64,000 bases of DNA from Halalkalicoccus sp. CG83 (lineage in GTDB: Archaea; Halobacteriota; Halobacteria; Halobacteriales; Halalkalicoccaceae), in contig NZ_JAZDDH010000001.1 of NCBI RefSeq assembly GCF_037081715.1, positions 1,550,001-1,614,000 on the forward strand, given 5' to 3'. Made by a program: the position numbers and the translations under genes. The notes below the pieces were generated by a model. It did no database searches. It was not told the DNA's origin and saw nothing but the letters and a program-made list of their open reading frames with translations. Positions 52,661 to 60,469 of this stretch are shown here, one piece after another. Numbering within the stretch: position 1 is the first letter of the stretch; every line of letters begins with the position of its first letter.

Positions 52661-53173
52661 ATGAGCGAGGACACCGTCTTCGAGTTCGAGTCGTCCCGAA
52701 CGCGCGTCGAGATCGCCGCCTACCTCCGAGCGCTGGCCGGGGAGTTCGACGGCGACGGGCCCGTGACCTTCCGCGACGGCGAGTACGTCGCCAGGGTCAC
52801 CCCGCCCGAGACCGCGACGTTCGACGTCGAGGTCGAACGCGAGCACGGGGACGACGGAAGCGAGCTCCAGATCGAACTCGAGATCGAGTGGGAGGAGGGA
52901 GAGGAGACGAGCGCCGAGCGTCTCGAGGAACCCCCTGAACCCGAAGTCGGGATCGAGTTCGCGGCCGAGAGCGACGACCGTCCCGAGCCGAGCCAGGGCC
53001 ACTTCGAGGTCTACGAGGACCGCGCGGGCCAGTGGCGGTGGCGGCTCGTCCACCGCAACGGCAACATCATCGCCGACGGCGGCGAGGGCTACGCATCGAA
53101 ACGCAACGCGATCAGGGGGTTGCGAGGCGTCCAGCACAACGCCCCCGGCGCGGGGATCGAGGAGCTGGACTGA
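52661..53173 (+). CDS. Amphi-Trp and YegP (DUF1508) domain protein
   Basis: A 170-residue cytosolic protein. I prefer the ATG at 52661 (MSEDTVFEFESSRTRVEIAA) to a GTG 12 bases earlier. Residues about 1-75 form an amphi-Trp domain (VEIAAYLRALAGEFDGDGPV, ATFDVEVEREHG). After an acidic linker the last 60 residues form a YegP/DUF1508 domain (GHFEVYEDRAGQWRWRLVHR, NGNIIADGGEGYASKRNAIR). YegP folds are small beta-alpha units linked to stress in bacteria. The two-domain layout matches the HVO_2922-type proteins of haloarchaea. The precise role is unknown. Confidence 0.88.
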   Translation: MSEDTVFEFESSRTRVEIAAYLRALAGEFDGDGPVTFRDGEYVARVTPPETATFDVEVEREHGDDGSELQIELEIEWEEGEETSAERLEEPPEPEVGIEFAAESDDRPEPSQGHFEVYEDRAGQWRWRLVHRNGNIIADGGEGYASKRNAIRGLRGVQHNAPGAGIEELD

Positions 53174-53213
53174 CGGGAGGTAGCTTTTTCTCCCGAAACG
53201 AGCTATTCTCGCT

Positions 53214-53633
53214 ATGGACGAGGACGGGCCCCGCGAACGCCTCCGGGAGAACGCGACGGCCGTCGCCTCGACCGTCGTGACGGGGGTCTGGCTCGCGGCG
53301 CTGCTGACCGGGCAGGGCTGGTGGCTCGGAGCGCTGATCCTCGGTTACGTGGTCGTCGTCCCGGTCGTCGCGGTGCTGTACGGCGACGAGGACGACCGGC
53401 GCGAGTGGTGGGACGACTGGGTTGGCAACGGTTCGGACGCGAACGAACGCGAACACCAACGCCAGCGCGCCGATCCGCGAGCCGAGCGCGACGCGCTCGA
53501 GACGCTCCGCGATCGGTACGCCCGAGGGGAGCTCACCGACGAACAGTTCGAACGCAAGCTGGAGAAGCTGCTCGAGACCGAGACGCTCGAGGCCGTCGAG
53601 GACCGCCGGCTCGAACGCGAACGTGCGCGCTGA
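53214..53633 (+). CDS. SHOCT-domain membrane protein
   Basis: A 139-residue protein with an N-terminal pair of membrane helices (ASTVVTGVWLAALLTG and WWLGALILGYVVVVPVVAVLY), an acidic linker, and a C-terminal SHOCT domain (ALETLRDRYARGELTDEQFE, RKLEKLLETETLEAVEDR). This layout is common in haloarchaea, where the domain may help membrane proteins oligomerise. The ATG at 53214 is clear. It lies 44 bases before rqcH and may be cotranscribed with it. Confidence 0.88.
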   Translation: MDEDGPRERLRENATAVASTVVTGVWLAALLTGQGWWLGALILGYVVVVPVVAVLYGDEDDRREWWDDWVGNGSDANEREHQRQRADPRAERDALETLRDRYARGELTDEQFERKLEKLLETETLEAVEDRRLERERAR

Positions 53634-53677
53634 GACGACAACGACACGCCTTTTCCTCGCGGCCCGCGAGTACCCAC

Positions 53678-55759
53678 ATGGACCGGAAACGGGAGCTGAC
53701 CAGCATCGATCTCGCGGCGCTGGTCGGCGAGCTCAACGATTACGAGGGGGCGAAGGTCGACAAGGCCTACCTCTACGGCGACGATCTCCTCCGCCTGAAG
53801 CTGCGGGACTTCGACCGCGGGCGAGTCGAGCTCCTGATCGAGGTCGGCGAGACCAAACGCGCCCACGTCGCCGTCCCCGAACACGTCCCCGACGCGCCGG
53901 GGCGGCCGCCGGACTTCGCGAAGATGATGCGAAACCGGCTCTCGGGCGCCGACTTCGCGGGCGTCTCCCAGTACGAGTTCGACCGCATCCTCAGCTTCGA
54001 GTTCGAGCGCGAGGACGCGAACACCACGATCGTCGCGGAGCTGTTCGGCCAGGGTAACATCGCCGTCTGTGACGAGACGCGCCACGTCGTCGACTCGCTC
54101 GACACCGTCCGGCTGAAGTCCCGGACCGTCGCGCCGGGTTCGCGCTACGAGTTCCCCGACTCCCGGATCAACCCCCTCGCCGTGGAGTTCGAGCCGTTCG
54201 CCGCGCGGATGCGCGAGTCCGACACCGACCTCGTGCGTACGCTCGCCACCCAGCTCAACCTCGGCGGGCTCTACGCCGAGGAGCTCTGCACCCGTGCGGG
54301 CGTCGAGAAGACCGTTCCGGTCGAGGACGCGACCGACGAGCAGCTGAGCCGGCTCTACGACGCGCTCGATCGGCTCGCGCGCGAGGTCCGCGAGCGGCGC
54401 TTCGATCCGCGGATCTACCTGAACGACGAGGGCGAACCGGTCGACGTGACGCCGTTCCCCCTCGAGGAACGCGCCGATCTCGAGAGCGAGGCCTACGACC
54501 GGTTCAACGACGCGCTCGACGACTACTTCTACCGTCTCGAGACCGCCGAGGACGAGGAGACCGACGAGAGCCCCGAGTTCGACGAGGAGATCGCGAAGAA
54601 ACAGCGAATCATCGAGCAACAGGAGGGCGCGATCGAGGGGTTCGAACGGCAGGCTCAGGAGGAGCGAGAACGCGCCGAACTCGTCTACGCCAACTACGAG
54701 TTGGTCGACGAGATCCTCACGACGGTCAGGAACGCCCTCAAGGAGGGGCGGAGCTGGGACGAGATCGAGGCGACCTTCGAGGAGGGTGCCGAGCGGGGGA
54801 TCGACGCCGCGGAAGCCGTCACCGGCGTCGACCCGGAAAACGGCATGGTGACGGTCGATCTGGGCGAGAAGAGCGTCGACCTCGAGGTCCGAAGCGGCGT
54901 CGAGAAGAACGCGGATCGCCTCTACACCGAGGCCAAGCGGATCGAGGGCAAGAAGGAGGGCGCCGAGGAGGCGATCGCGGAGACCCGCGAGGAACTCGAG
55001 GCGGTACGGGAGCGAAAGGCACAGTGGAGCGCGGAGGACGTCGAGGACGACGAGGAGCCCGAGGAGGTCGACTGGCTCTCGCGCTCGTCGATCCCGGTCC
55101 GAAAGAACGAGCAGTGGTACGAACAGTTCCGGTGGTTCCACACGAGCGACGACTTCCTCGTCATCGGGGGGCGAAACGCCGACGAGAACGAGGCGCTGGT
55201 GAAGAAGTACCTCGATCGTGGCGATCGCTTCTTCCACACACAGGCCCACGGCGGTCCCGTTACGGTGCTGAAGGCGACGGGACCGAGCGAGCCCGCAAAG
55301 GAGGTCGACTTTCCCGAATCGAGCATCCGGGAGGCCGCGCAGTTCGCGGTGTCGTACTCGTCGGTCTGGAAGGAGGGGCGGTTCGCCGACGACGCCTACT
55401 CCGTCGATCCGGATCAGGTCTCGAAGACGCCCGAGAGCGGCGAGTTCATCGAGAAGGGCGGGTTCGTGATCCGCGGCGATCGAACCTACCACCGCGACGT
55501 CGAGGTGGGCATCGCGGTGGGGATCACCTGCGAGCCGACCACGCGGGTGATCGGAGGACCGCCCTCCGCGATCCTCCCGCGCGCGGAGACCGCCGTCGAG
55601 GTCGAACCCGGTCGCTACGCCCAGAACGACATGGCCAAACGGATCTACCGCGTCTTTCGGGAGCGCTTCGACGACACCACGTTCGTCCGCAAGGTGGCGA
55701 GCCCGGACCTGATCCAGGAGTTCCTGGCGCCCGGCGGCAGCCGCATGGTCGACGAATGA
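53678..55759 (+). CDS. rqcH: Ribosome quality control protein RqcH (NEMF/Rqc2/Tae2 homologue)
   Basis: A 693-residue protein that binds stalled 50S subunits carrying peptidyl-tRNA and, in bacteria, recruits tRNA-Ala to add alanine tails; the archaeal homologue is taken to be related. The start ATG at 53678 begins MDRKRELTSIDLAALVGELN. The NFACT-N domain covers residues 1-220, with the tRNA-contacting Asp-Arg in SQYEFDRILSFEFE. HhH and coiled-coil segments run from about 240 to 470 (EEIAKKQRIIEQQEGAIEGF). The NFACT-R domain (RWFHTSDDFLVIGGRNADEN) follows near 480. Upstream open frames in the same phase are shadows. It stands two genes before pelA, which also acts on stalled ribosomes. Confidence 0.95.
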   Translation: MDRKRELTSIDLAALVGELNDYEGAKVDKAYLYGDDLLRLKLRDFDRGRVELLIEVGETKRAHVAVPEHVPDAPGRPPDFAKMMRNRLSGADFAGVSQYEFDRILSFEFEREDANTTIVAELFGQGNIAVCDETRHVVDSLDTVRLKSRTVAPGSRYEFPDSRINPLAVEFEPFAARMRESDTDLVRTLATQLNLGGLYAEELCTRAGVEKTVPVEDATDEQLSRLYDALDRLAREVRERRFDPRIYLNDEGEPVDVTPFPLEERADLESEAYDRFNDALDDYFYRLETAEDEETDESPEFDEEIAKKQRIIEQQEGAIEGFERQAQEERERAELVYANYELVDEILTTVRNALKEGRSWDEIEATFEEGAERGIDAAEAVTGVDPENGMVTVDLGEKSVDLEVRSGVEKNADRLYTEAKRIEGKKEGAEEAIAETREELEAVRERKAQWSAEDVEDDEEPEEVDWLSRSSIPVRKNEQWYEQFRWFHTSDDFLVIGGRNADENEALVKKYLDRGDRFFHTQAHGGPVTVLKATGPSEPAKEVDFPESSIREAAQFAVSYSSVWKEGRFADDAYSVDPDQVSKTPESGEFIEKGGFVIRGDRTYHRDVEVGIAVGITCEPTTRVIGGPPSAILPRAETAVEVEPGRYAQNDMAKRIYRVFRERFDDTTFVRKVASPDLIQEFLAPGGSRMVDE

Positions 55760-55799
55760 GCGCGGGCGCGTCCCCGCGGCCGCACGACGGGCGAGAGCC

Positions 55800-56669
55800 A
55801 TGCTAGGCGACGCCCTCGAGTATCCGACCCGTGGCGAGGACGCACCCACGACCGTCCTCGTCGGCGGGCTGTTGCCGCTGTTCGCGGTCCTGATCGGGGT
55901 CGTCGGCCTGCTGCTCTCGGTCCTGCTGGTCGGACTCGTACTGCTCCCGCTCGCGGCCGTGCCCGGGATCGTCCTGCTCGGTTACTACGTCGCCGTCCTC
56001 CGCGCGGTCGGCGACGGCGAGGGCAACCCGCCGCGCTTTCGCGGGTGGCGACGCCTGCTGCTCGACGGCCTCCGGCATCTCGCGATCACCGTCGTCTACG
56101 CGGTCCCCCTCGTTCTCCTGCTCGGGCTGTTCCTCGGAGTCGTCGCCGCGGGCGGAGCGGCGAGCAGCGACGCCGCCGAGGTCGCCGTCTCGCTCGCCGC
56201 CGTCGTCGTCGGCGGGCTCACGGTCTGTTACCTGCTCGCGTTCGCGTACGTCCGCCCGCTCGCGCTCGCGAACTTCGCCCGCGAGGGTCGGCTGAGGGCG
56301 GCGTTCGACCTCGAAACGCTCCGAGCCGCCGGGCTCTCGAGGGCGTACGCGCTCGCCTGGCTGCTGGCAGTGCCCGTCTGGTTCGTCGGGGGCGCCCTCG
56401 AGGGGACGTTCTCGTTCGTACTGGTGGGCTTCTTCGTCGGCTTCTACGCCGACGTAGTCAGGTACTACCTCTACGCGCGCGGACTCCGGACGGCGCTCGA
56501 CGGGGCCGATCCGACGCCGGCGGAGGACGAACCGGCGGGACCGGCTCGCCGGCCCGTTTCCCGTACGGTGCTTCCCGAGCTCGAGGAACCGGAGACGTTC
56601 GCCGCCCGGACCCGCTCGGTCGACCACGAACGAGGGTGGACCGACTGGGAAACCGACCGACGGGACTGA
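55800..56669 (+). CDS. DUF4013 membrane protein
   Basis: A 289-residue DUF4013 protein, 40 bases after rqcH. It begins MLGDALEYPTRGEDAPTTVL, where YPTRGE is a conserved start of the family, and has about six hydrophobic helices (VGGLLPLFAVLIGVVGLLL, LVGLVLLPLAAVPGIVLLGY, LRHLAITVVYAVPLVLLLGLF, VAVSLAAVVVGGLTVCYL, AWLLAVPVWFVGGALEG). The short motif PPRFRGWRRLLLDGLRH lies in the first cytosolic loop. The last 70 residues are polar. The function is unknown. Confidence 0.86.
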   Translation: MLGDALEYPTRGEDAPTTVLVGGLLPLFAVLIGVVGLLLSVLLVGLVLLPLAAVPGIVLLGYYVAVLRAVGDGEGNPPRFRGWRRLLLDGLRHLAITVVYAVPLVLLLGLFLGVVAAGGAASSDAAEVAVSLAAVVVGGLTVCYLLAFAYVRPLALANFAREGRLRAAFDLETLRAAGLSRAYALAWLLAVPVWFVGGALEGTFSFVLVGFFVGFYADVVRYYLYARGLRTALDGADPTPAEDEPAGPARRPVSRTVLPELEEPETFAARTRSVDHERGWTDWETDRRD

Positions 56670-56675
56670 ACGCCG

Positions 56676-57314
56676 ATGCGCGAACTCCTTCGCTATCCGA
56701 CCCGGGGTGAGCACGCCGAGGAGGCGCTGCTGGTCGGCTGGATCTGTCTGTTCGCCCACTCCCAGTTCCTCCCGGTGCTCCCGCTGGTTCCCGCGATCGG
56801 TTATCTGGTCCTGATACTGCGCTCGACCCTCGACGGCGAGGCGACCCCGCCCGCCGTGCCGTGGGCGATCGTTCGGCGAGGTGCGGTCGGCTCGCTCCTC
56901 CTGACCGGCTACGGCCTGGTCCCGGTCGTCGTCGGCGCGATCACGCTCGAACTCGCGGGGAGCGCGACGCTCGATCCGGAGGCCGGCGACTCGCTGTTCT
57001 TCCTGGCCGGGTCGACCGTGACGCTGTTCGTGCTGCTGGGTTTCCTCTACGTCATCCCGATCGCGCTCTGTGGCTACGCCCGCGAGGGGATCGGCGGAGC
57101 ACTTCCGGGTTGGAGGTTCACGAGGATCGCCGGCCACGGCGCCTACTTCGTCGGCTGGACGGCCTCGTTGGTCGGCCTCGCAATCGGCTGGCTGCTCGGC
57201 GAGGCGATCGTCTCGCTGCCGGTTCTCGGACCCGTCCTCGTGGCGCTCTGGTGGTGGTACGTCCCGCTCGTCTGTGCGCGTCGGATCGGTCTCGCGTACG
57301 CGGCGACCTGGTGA
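56676..57314 (+). CDS. DUF4013-like membrane protein
   Basis: A 212-residue protein 6 bases after its paralogue and probably cotranscribed. It opens with MRELLRYPTRGEHAEEALLV, matching the YPTRGE start of DUF4013, and has five or six membrane helices (FLPVLPLVPAIGYLVLIL, VGSLLLTGYGLVPVVVGAI, VTLFVLLGFLYVIPIALCG, AYFVGWTASLVGLAIGWLLG, LPVLGPVLVALWWWYVPLV). It is shorter than its neighbour because the polar C-terminal tail is missing. No function can be assigned. Confidence 0.82.
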   Translation: MRELLRYPTRGEHAEEALLVGWICLFAHSQFLPVLPLVPAIGYLVLILRSTLDGEATPPAVPWAIVRRGAVGSLLLTGYGLVPVVVGAITLELAGSATLDPEAGDSLFFLAGSTVTLFVLLGFLYVIPIALCGYAREGIGGALPGWRFTRIAGHGAYFVGWTASLVGLAIGWLLGEAIVSLPVLGPVLVALWWWYVPLVCARRIGLAYAATW

Positions 57315-57359
57315 GCACAATCAGCAGCCACTTACTCCACGGCCGTCCAAGTCACGAGC

Positions 57360-58427
57360 ATGCAGATCAAGAGCAGACAGCCCGCCGAGGGTGCCGCGGA
57401 GCGGCTCACGCTCGTCCCCGAGCATCTCGACGATCTGTGGCATCTCACCTACGTGCTCGAGCCCGGTGATCTGGTCTCCGCGGACACGACCCGGCGAATC
57501 CAGCGCAACGACGACCAGATGCGCGACACCGGCGGCGAGCGCGAACCCATGCGGGTGACGATCTCGGTCGAGGACGTCGAGTTCCACAAGTTCGCGAACC
57601 GCCTCAGGGTGGGCGGCGAGATCACCTGGGCCTCCCGTGAGGACCAACTGGGCCACCACCACACGCTCAACGTCGAGGAGCACGACGAACTCGAGGTCGA
57701 GAAGGTGCTGAAGGCCGACCAGCGAGAGCGCCTCGAGGAGGCCGAGGAGGCCGCGGAGAACCCCGACGTGGCGATCGTCACCGTCGAGGAGGGCGAGGCG
57801 TACGTCCACACCGTCGCCCAGTACGGCACCGAGGAGCGCGCCTCGATCACCGGGCCGACCGGCAAGGGCGAGTACGCCCGCGCGCGTTCGGAGCTGTTCG
57901 AGGAGATCGCGGCCGCCCTCTCGCGGATGGACGTCGACGCGATCATCCTCGCGGGGCCGGGGTTCACCAAGCAGGACGCCTACGACTACATCGAGGAGAA
58001 CGCCGCCGACCTGGTCGAGCGGATCACGCTGGTCGACACCTCGGGCGTCGGCGATCGCGGGGTTCACGAGGTGTTGAAGCGAGGTGCGGTCGAGGACGTC
58101 CAGGCCGAGACCCGCATCGCCCGCGAGGCCGAGCTCATCGACGAGCTCACCCGGCGGATCGGCGAGGGCGCGAAGGCGACCTACGGGGTCGAGGAGACCG
58201 CCGAGGCCGCCGAGTTCGGCGCGGTCGAACGGCTGTTGATCCTCGACGAGCGACTCCGCGAGGAGCGCGGCGGTTCGGGCGACTGGGAGCTCGACGTCAA
58301 CGACCTGATCACCACCGTCGAGCAGAAGGGCGGCGAGGTAACCGTGTTCTCGAGCGAGTTCGCCCCCGCCGAGCAGCTCAGAAACCTCGGCGGCGTCGCC
58401 GCGTTGCTTCGCTACCGGCTCAACTGA
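57360..58427 (+). CDS. pelA: mRNA surveillance protein pelota
   Basis: A 355-residue protein of the Dom34/pelota family that recognises stalled ribosomes with an empty A site and, with aIF2-like/ABCE1 factors, splits them. Domain 1 (residues 1-130) is the Sm-like fold: [60 protein letters not shown]. The central domain includes [20 protein letters not shown]. The C-terminal eRF1-like domain includes [40 protein letters not shown] and the end [12 protein letters not shown]. There is no GGQ motif, as expected for pelota. Its place close to rqcH groups two ribosome-rescue genes. Confidence 0.96.
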   Translation: MQIKSRQPAEGAAERLTLVPEHLDDLWHLTYVLEPGDLVSADTTRRIQRNDDQMRDTGGEREPMRVTISVEDVEFHKFANRLRVGGEITWASREDQLGHHHTLNVEEHDELEVEKVLKADQRERLEEAEEAAENPDVAIVTVEEGEAYVHTVAQYGTEERASITGPTGKGEYARARSELFEEIAAALSRMDVDAIILAGPGFTKQDAYDYIEENAADLVERITLVDTSGVGDRGVHEVLKRGAVEDVQAETRIAREAELIDELTRRIGEGAKATYGVEETAEAAEFGAVERLLILDERLREERGGSGDWELDVNDLITTVEQKGGEVTVFSSEFAPAEQLRNLGGVAALLRYRLN

Positions 58428-58468
58428 TACCGACATCGGAAGATCTAGTGGACCGATACATACCTTTT

Positions 58469-58485
58469 CTTAGCAAATTACTAAG
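58469..58485. promoter_or_regulatory. Imperfect palindrome over the promoter of the DPSL ferritin gene
   Basis: CTTAGCAAATTACTAAG reads CTTAG-n7-CTAAG with one further mismatch per half site. It lies 27-43 bases upstream of the ATG, where the archaeal TATA box (ATTACTAAG region) would be. A repressor bound here could block TBP. The layout resembles metal-dependent DtxR-type control, but no regulator is identified. Confidence 0.45.
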
Positions 58486-58511
58486 CCGATTCGTACCCAT
58501 GGTAATACGCT

Positions 58512-59141
58512 ATGGCATCCGAAGAGAAACAACACGGCAGCGGCAGCGTCGAACCGGGCGATACGAGCCAGCGCGTCGGGATGGAGGTCATCCGCGAGCG
58601 CGGGGGCGACCCCGAGGAGATCCGCGAGAAGCTGATCGACGCCATCGGCGCGGAGTTCACCACCTACTACTACTACACCAACCTCCGAACCCACCTCGCC
58701 GGAAACGAGGACTACAAGGAGATCACTGAGGACGCGCGCCTCGAGGACCGCGCGCACTTCGAGCTCGTGATGCCGCGGGTCTACGAGCTCGACGGCATGA
58801 TCCCCAACGACATCCGCGACTTCGCGGACCGCGCGTCGTGTCCCGACGCCAACCTGCCCGAGGATCCGACGCCCGAGAACATCCTCGAGGTGCTACTGGA
58901 GGCCGAGCGATGTGCGATCCGCACCTGGAGCGAGGTCTGTGACATGACCCGCGAGTGCGACCCCCGCACCTACGACATGGCCCAGCGCATCCTCCAGGAG
59001 GAGATGGACCACGAGGCGTGGTTCATCGAGCTGCTCAGCATGGAGCGCGACGGCGAGGTCAACCCCGCGGGCCACTTCGTCCGCGGCGAGCCCGGCGACG
59101 CGCCCTACTCCAAGAACAACCCCTTCAACGAGAGCGCCTAA
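58512..59141 (+). CDS. DPSL-type ferritin-like protein
   Basis: A 209-residue four-helix-bundle protein of the Dps-like (DPSL) kind, which stores iron and consumes hydrogen peroxide to protect DNA. Iron ligands read as Glu in [18 protein letters not shown], ExxH in [15 protein letters not shown], Glu in [19 protein letters not shown], and ExxH in [16 protein letters not shown]. The two cysteines in [12 protein letters not shown] suit the thiol pair that marks DPSL against Dps and bacterioferritin. The N-terminal 30 residues are polar, like a DNA-binding tail. The promoter carries a palindrome (58469-58485). It is probably induced by oxidative or iron stress. Confidence 0.85.
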   Translation: MASEEKQHGSGSVEPGDTSQRVGMEVIRERGGDPEEIREKLIDAIGAEFTTYYYYTNLRTHLAGNEDYKEITEDARLEDRAHFELVMPRVYELDGMIPNDIRDFADRASCPDANLPEDPTPENILEVLLEAERCAIRTWSEVCDMTRECDPRTYDMAQRILQEEMDHEAWFIELLSMERDGEVNPAGHFVRGEPGDAPYSKNNPFNESA

Positions 59142-59213
59142 GCGTTCGAATTCACGCGGCTCACCGCGCCCGCTTTCCCACCCTTTTTCGCACGCCGATC
59201 CCAACCCTCGTCG

Positions 59214-59585
59214 ATGGGAGAAACGACGTACAGCGTGGAGATCGTCGTACCCGAGGACGCCGACTCGGAACGCGCCGGAGAGGTCGTCGAGATCGAGGTC
59301 GGAGAGGAGGAGTACGTGCTCGCGGCCGCACGAAACGAGGGGCTGTGGCTGCCCGCGGACTGCCAGCAGGGCTGGTGTACCACCTGTGCCGCGGAGCTGC
59401 TGGAGGGCGAGGTCGACCAGTCCGACGCCAAACGGTACTACGAGGTCGACGACGACGAGGACATGACCCTCATCTGTACCGCCAAACCTCGTTCGGATCT
59501 ACGGATCCGCTCCCACCAGCACCGAGAGATGCTCGAACACCGTGCCGAGTACGACAAGCCGCCGGGGAAGTCGAAGCTCGGCTGA
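59214..59585 (+). CDS. Plant-type [2Fe-2S] ferredoxin
   Basis: A 123-residue electron carrier. The cluster cysteines lie in DCQQGWCTTCAAELLEGEVD (C-x4-C-x2-C) with the fourth in TLICTAKPRSDL. The surrounding beta-grasp fold is plain: TYSVEIVVPED, VVEIEVGEEEYVLAAARNEG, LWLPA. Acidic insertions (ERAGEVVEIEVGEEEY and EVDDDEDM) are typical of halophilic ferredoxins. The C-terminal 25 residues are polar. The partner enzyme is not visible nearby. Confidence 0.94.
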   Translation: MGETTYSVEIVVPEDADSERAGEVVEIEVGEEEYVLAAARNEGLWLPADCQQGWCTTCAAELLEGEVDQSDAKRYYEVDDDEDMTLICTAKPRSDLRIRSHQHREMLEHRAEYDKPPGKSKLG

Positions 59586-59601
59586 TCACGTCCCGAGACG
59601 C

Positions 59602-60336
59602 TCAGCTGATCGTCACGCTCAGTCCGTCGTCCGCGATCCGGACGTCGCCGTCGTAGTGCTCTCCGACCGACTCCAGCATCTCCTCGTGTCGTCCCTCCGT
59701 GTGCGGGTAGAGGTGCGTGATGTAGACCCGACCGATCTCGTGGCCGGCGAGGGTCTCGCCGAGCTCGGCGGGCGTCGGGTGGCCCGAGACGTCGACGTCG
59801 TCGGGGAACGAACAGTCGTGGACCAGGACGGCGGAGTCCTCGGCGAAGCTCGCGAGCCCCTCGAACGCCTCGCTGTCGCCGCTGAACGTGAACAGGTCGT
59901 CGAACCGATAGGCCAGACAGTACATCGAGTGGCGCGTCTCGTAGCCCTCGACCTCGAAGCCGGCGACCTCGAAGTCGTGCGGGCCGACCTCCCGAACCGT
60001 GAGGTCGAGGCGGTCCTGCATGTACTCGTGGACGTCCAGCAGGCCGTCGATGAGCGACTCCGTCCCCTCCGGGCCGACGATCTCGAGGTGCTCCTCGCCG
60101 GCGAGCCAGCGGGCCTTCATCAGCGGCATGAGGTCGGCGACGTGATCGAGGTGGTGGTGGGTCAACAGCAGCGAGGAGACGCCCTCGTAGCCGACGTCCG
60201 TTCGCGCGAGACCGTGGAGGACGCCGCTGCCGCAGTCGACGAGCAGTCGCCGACCGCCGTCGCTCAACAGCAGCCCGGTCTGTGAACGCTCGCCGGTGGG
60301 CATCGCGCTGCCCGTTCCGAGGAAGGTGATGCGCAT
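59602..60336 (-). CDS. RNase Z-like metallo-beta-lactamase-fold hydrolase
   Basis: A 244-residue MBL-fold protein. The start is MRITFLGTGSAMPTGERSQT; the open frame upstream of 60336 is a shadow. Zinc motif LTHHHLDHVADL carries the HxHxDH set, followed by HSMYCLAYRF, FSGDSEAFEGLASFAEDSAV, VHDCSFPDDVDVSGHPTPAE and the late YITHLYPH histidine. It resembles the RNase Z/ElaC branch but lacks the long exosite arm that binds tRNA in true RNase Z, so a phosphodiesterase with another substrate is likely. It overlaps nothing and is convergent with the ferredoxin gene. Confidence 0.85.
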   Translation of the reverse strand: MRITFLGTGSAMPTGERSQTGLLLSDGGRRLLVDCGSGVLHGLARTDVGYEGVSSLLLTHHHLDHVADLMPLMKARWLAGEEHLEIVGPEGTESLIDGLLDVHEYMQDRLDLTVREVGPHDFEVAGFEVEGYETRHSMYCLAYRFDDLFTFSGDSEAFEGLASFAEDSAVLVHDCSFPDDVDVSGHPTPAELGETLAGHEIGRVYITHLYPHTEGRHEEMLESVGEHYDGDVRIADDGLSVTIS

Positions 60337-60469
60337 GCGAACGTCTGCGACGAGCCGACGGTTAACGCCTTCGGGGCCGCCACGTACCGTTCGTCCCGAG
60401 CGCGATCGCCCGTTCACTTCCACCCTGCTCACCCAACCCACTTACCCGTCCGACCCCGAGGGAGAGCCG

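Noticed and set aside
53345-55849. 834-codon open frame on the minus strand, antisense to rqcH
   Set aside because: In GC-rich DNA the antisense of a real gene is often open; the sense strand carries unmistakable RqcH motifs, while the antisense is Arg/Leu/Val-rich without domain.
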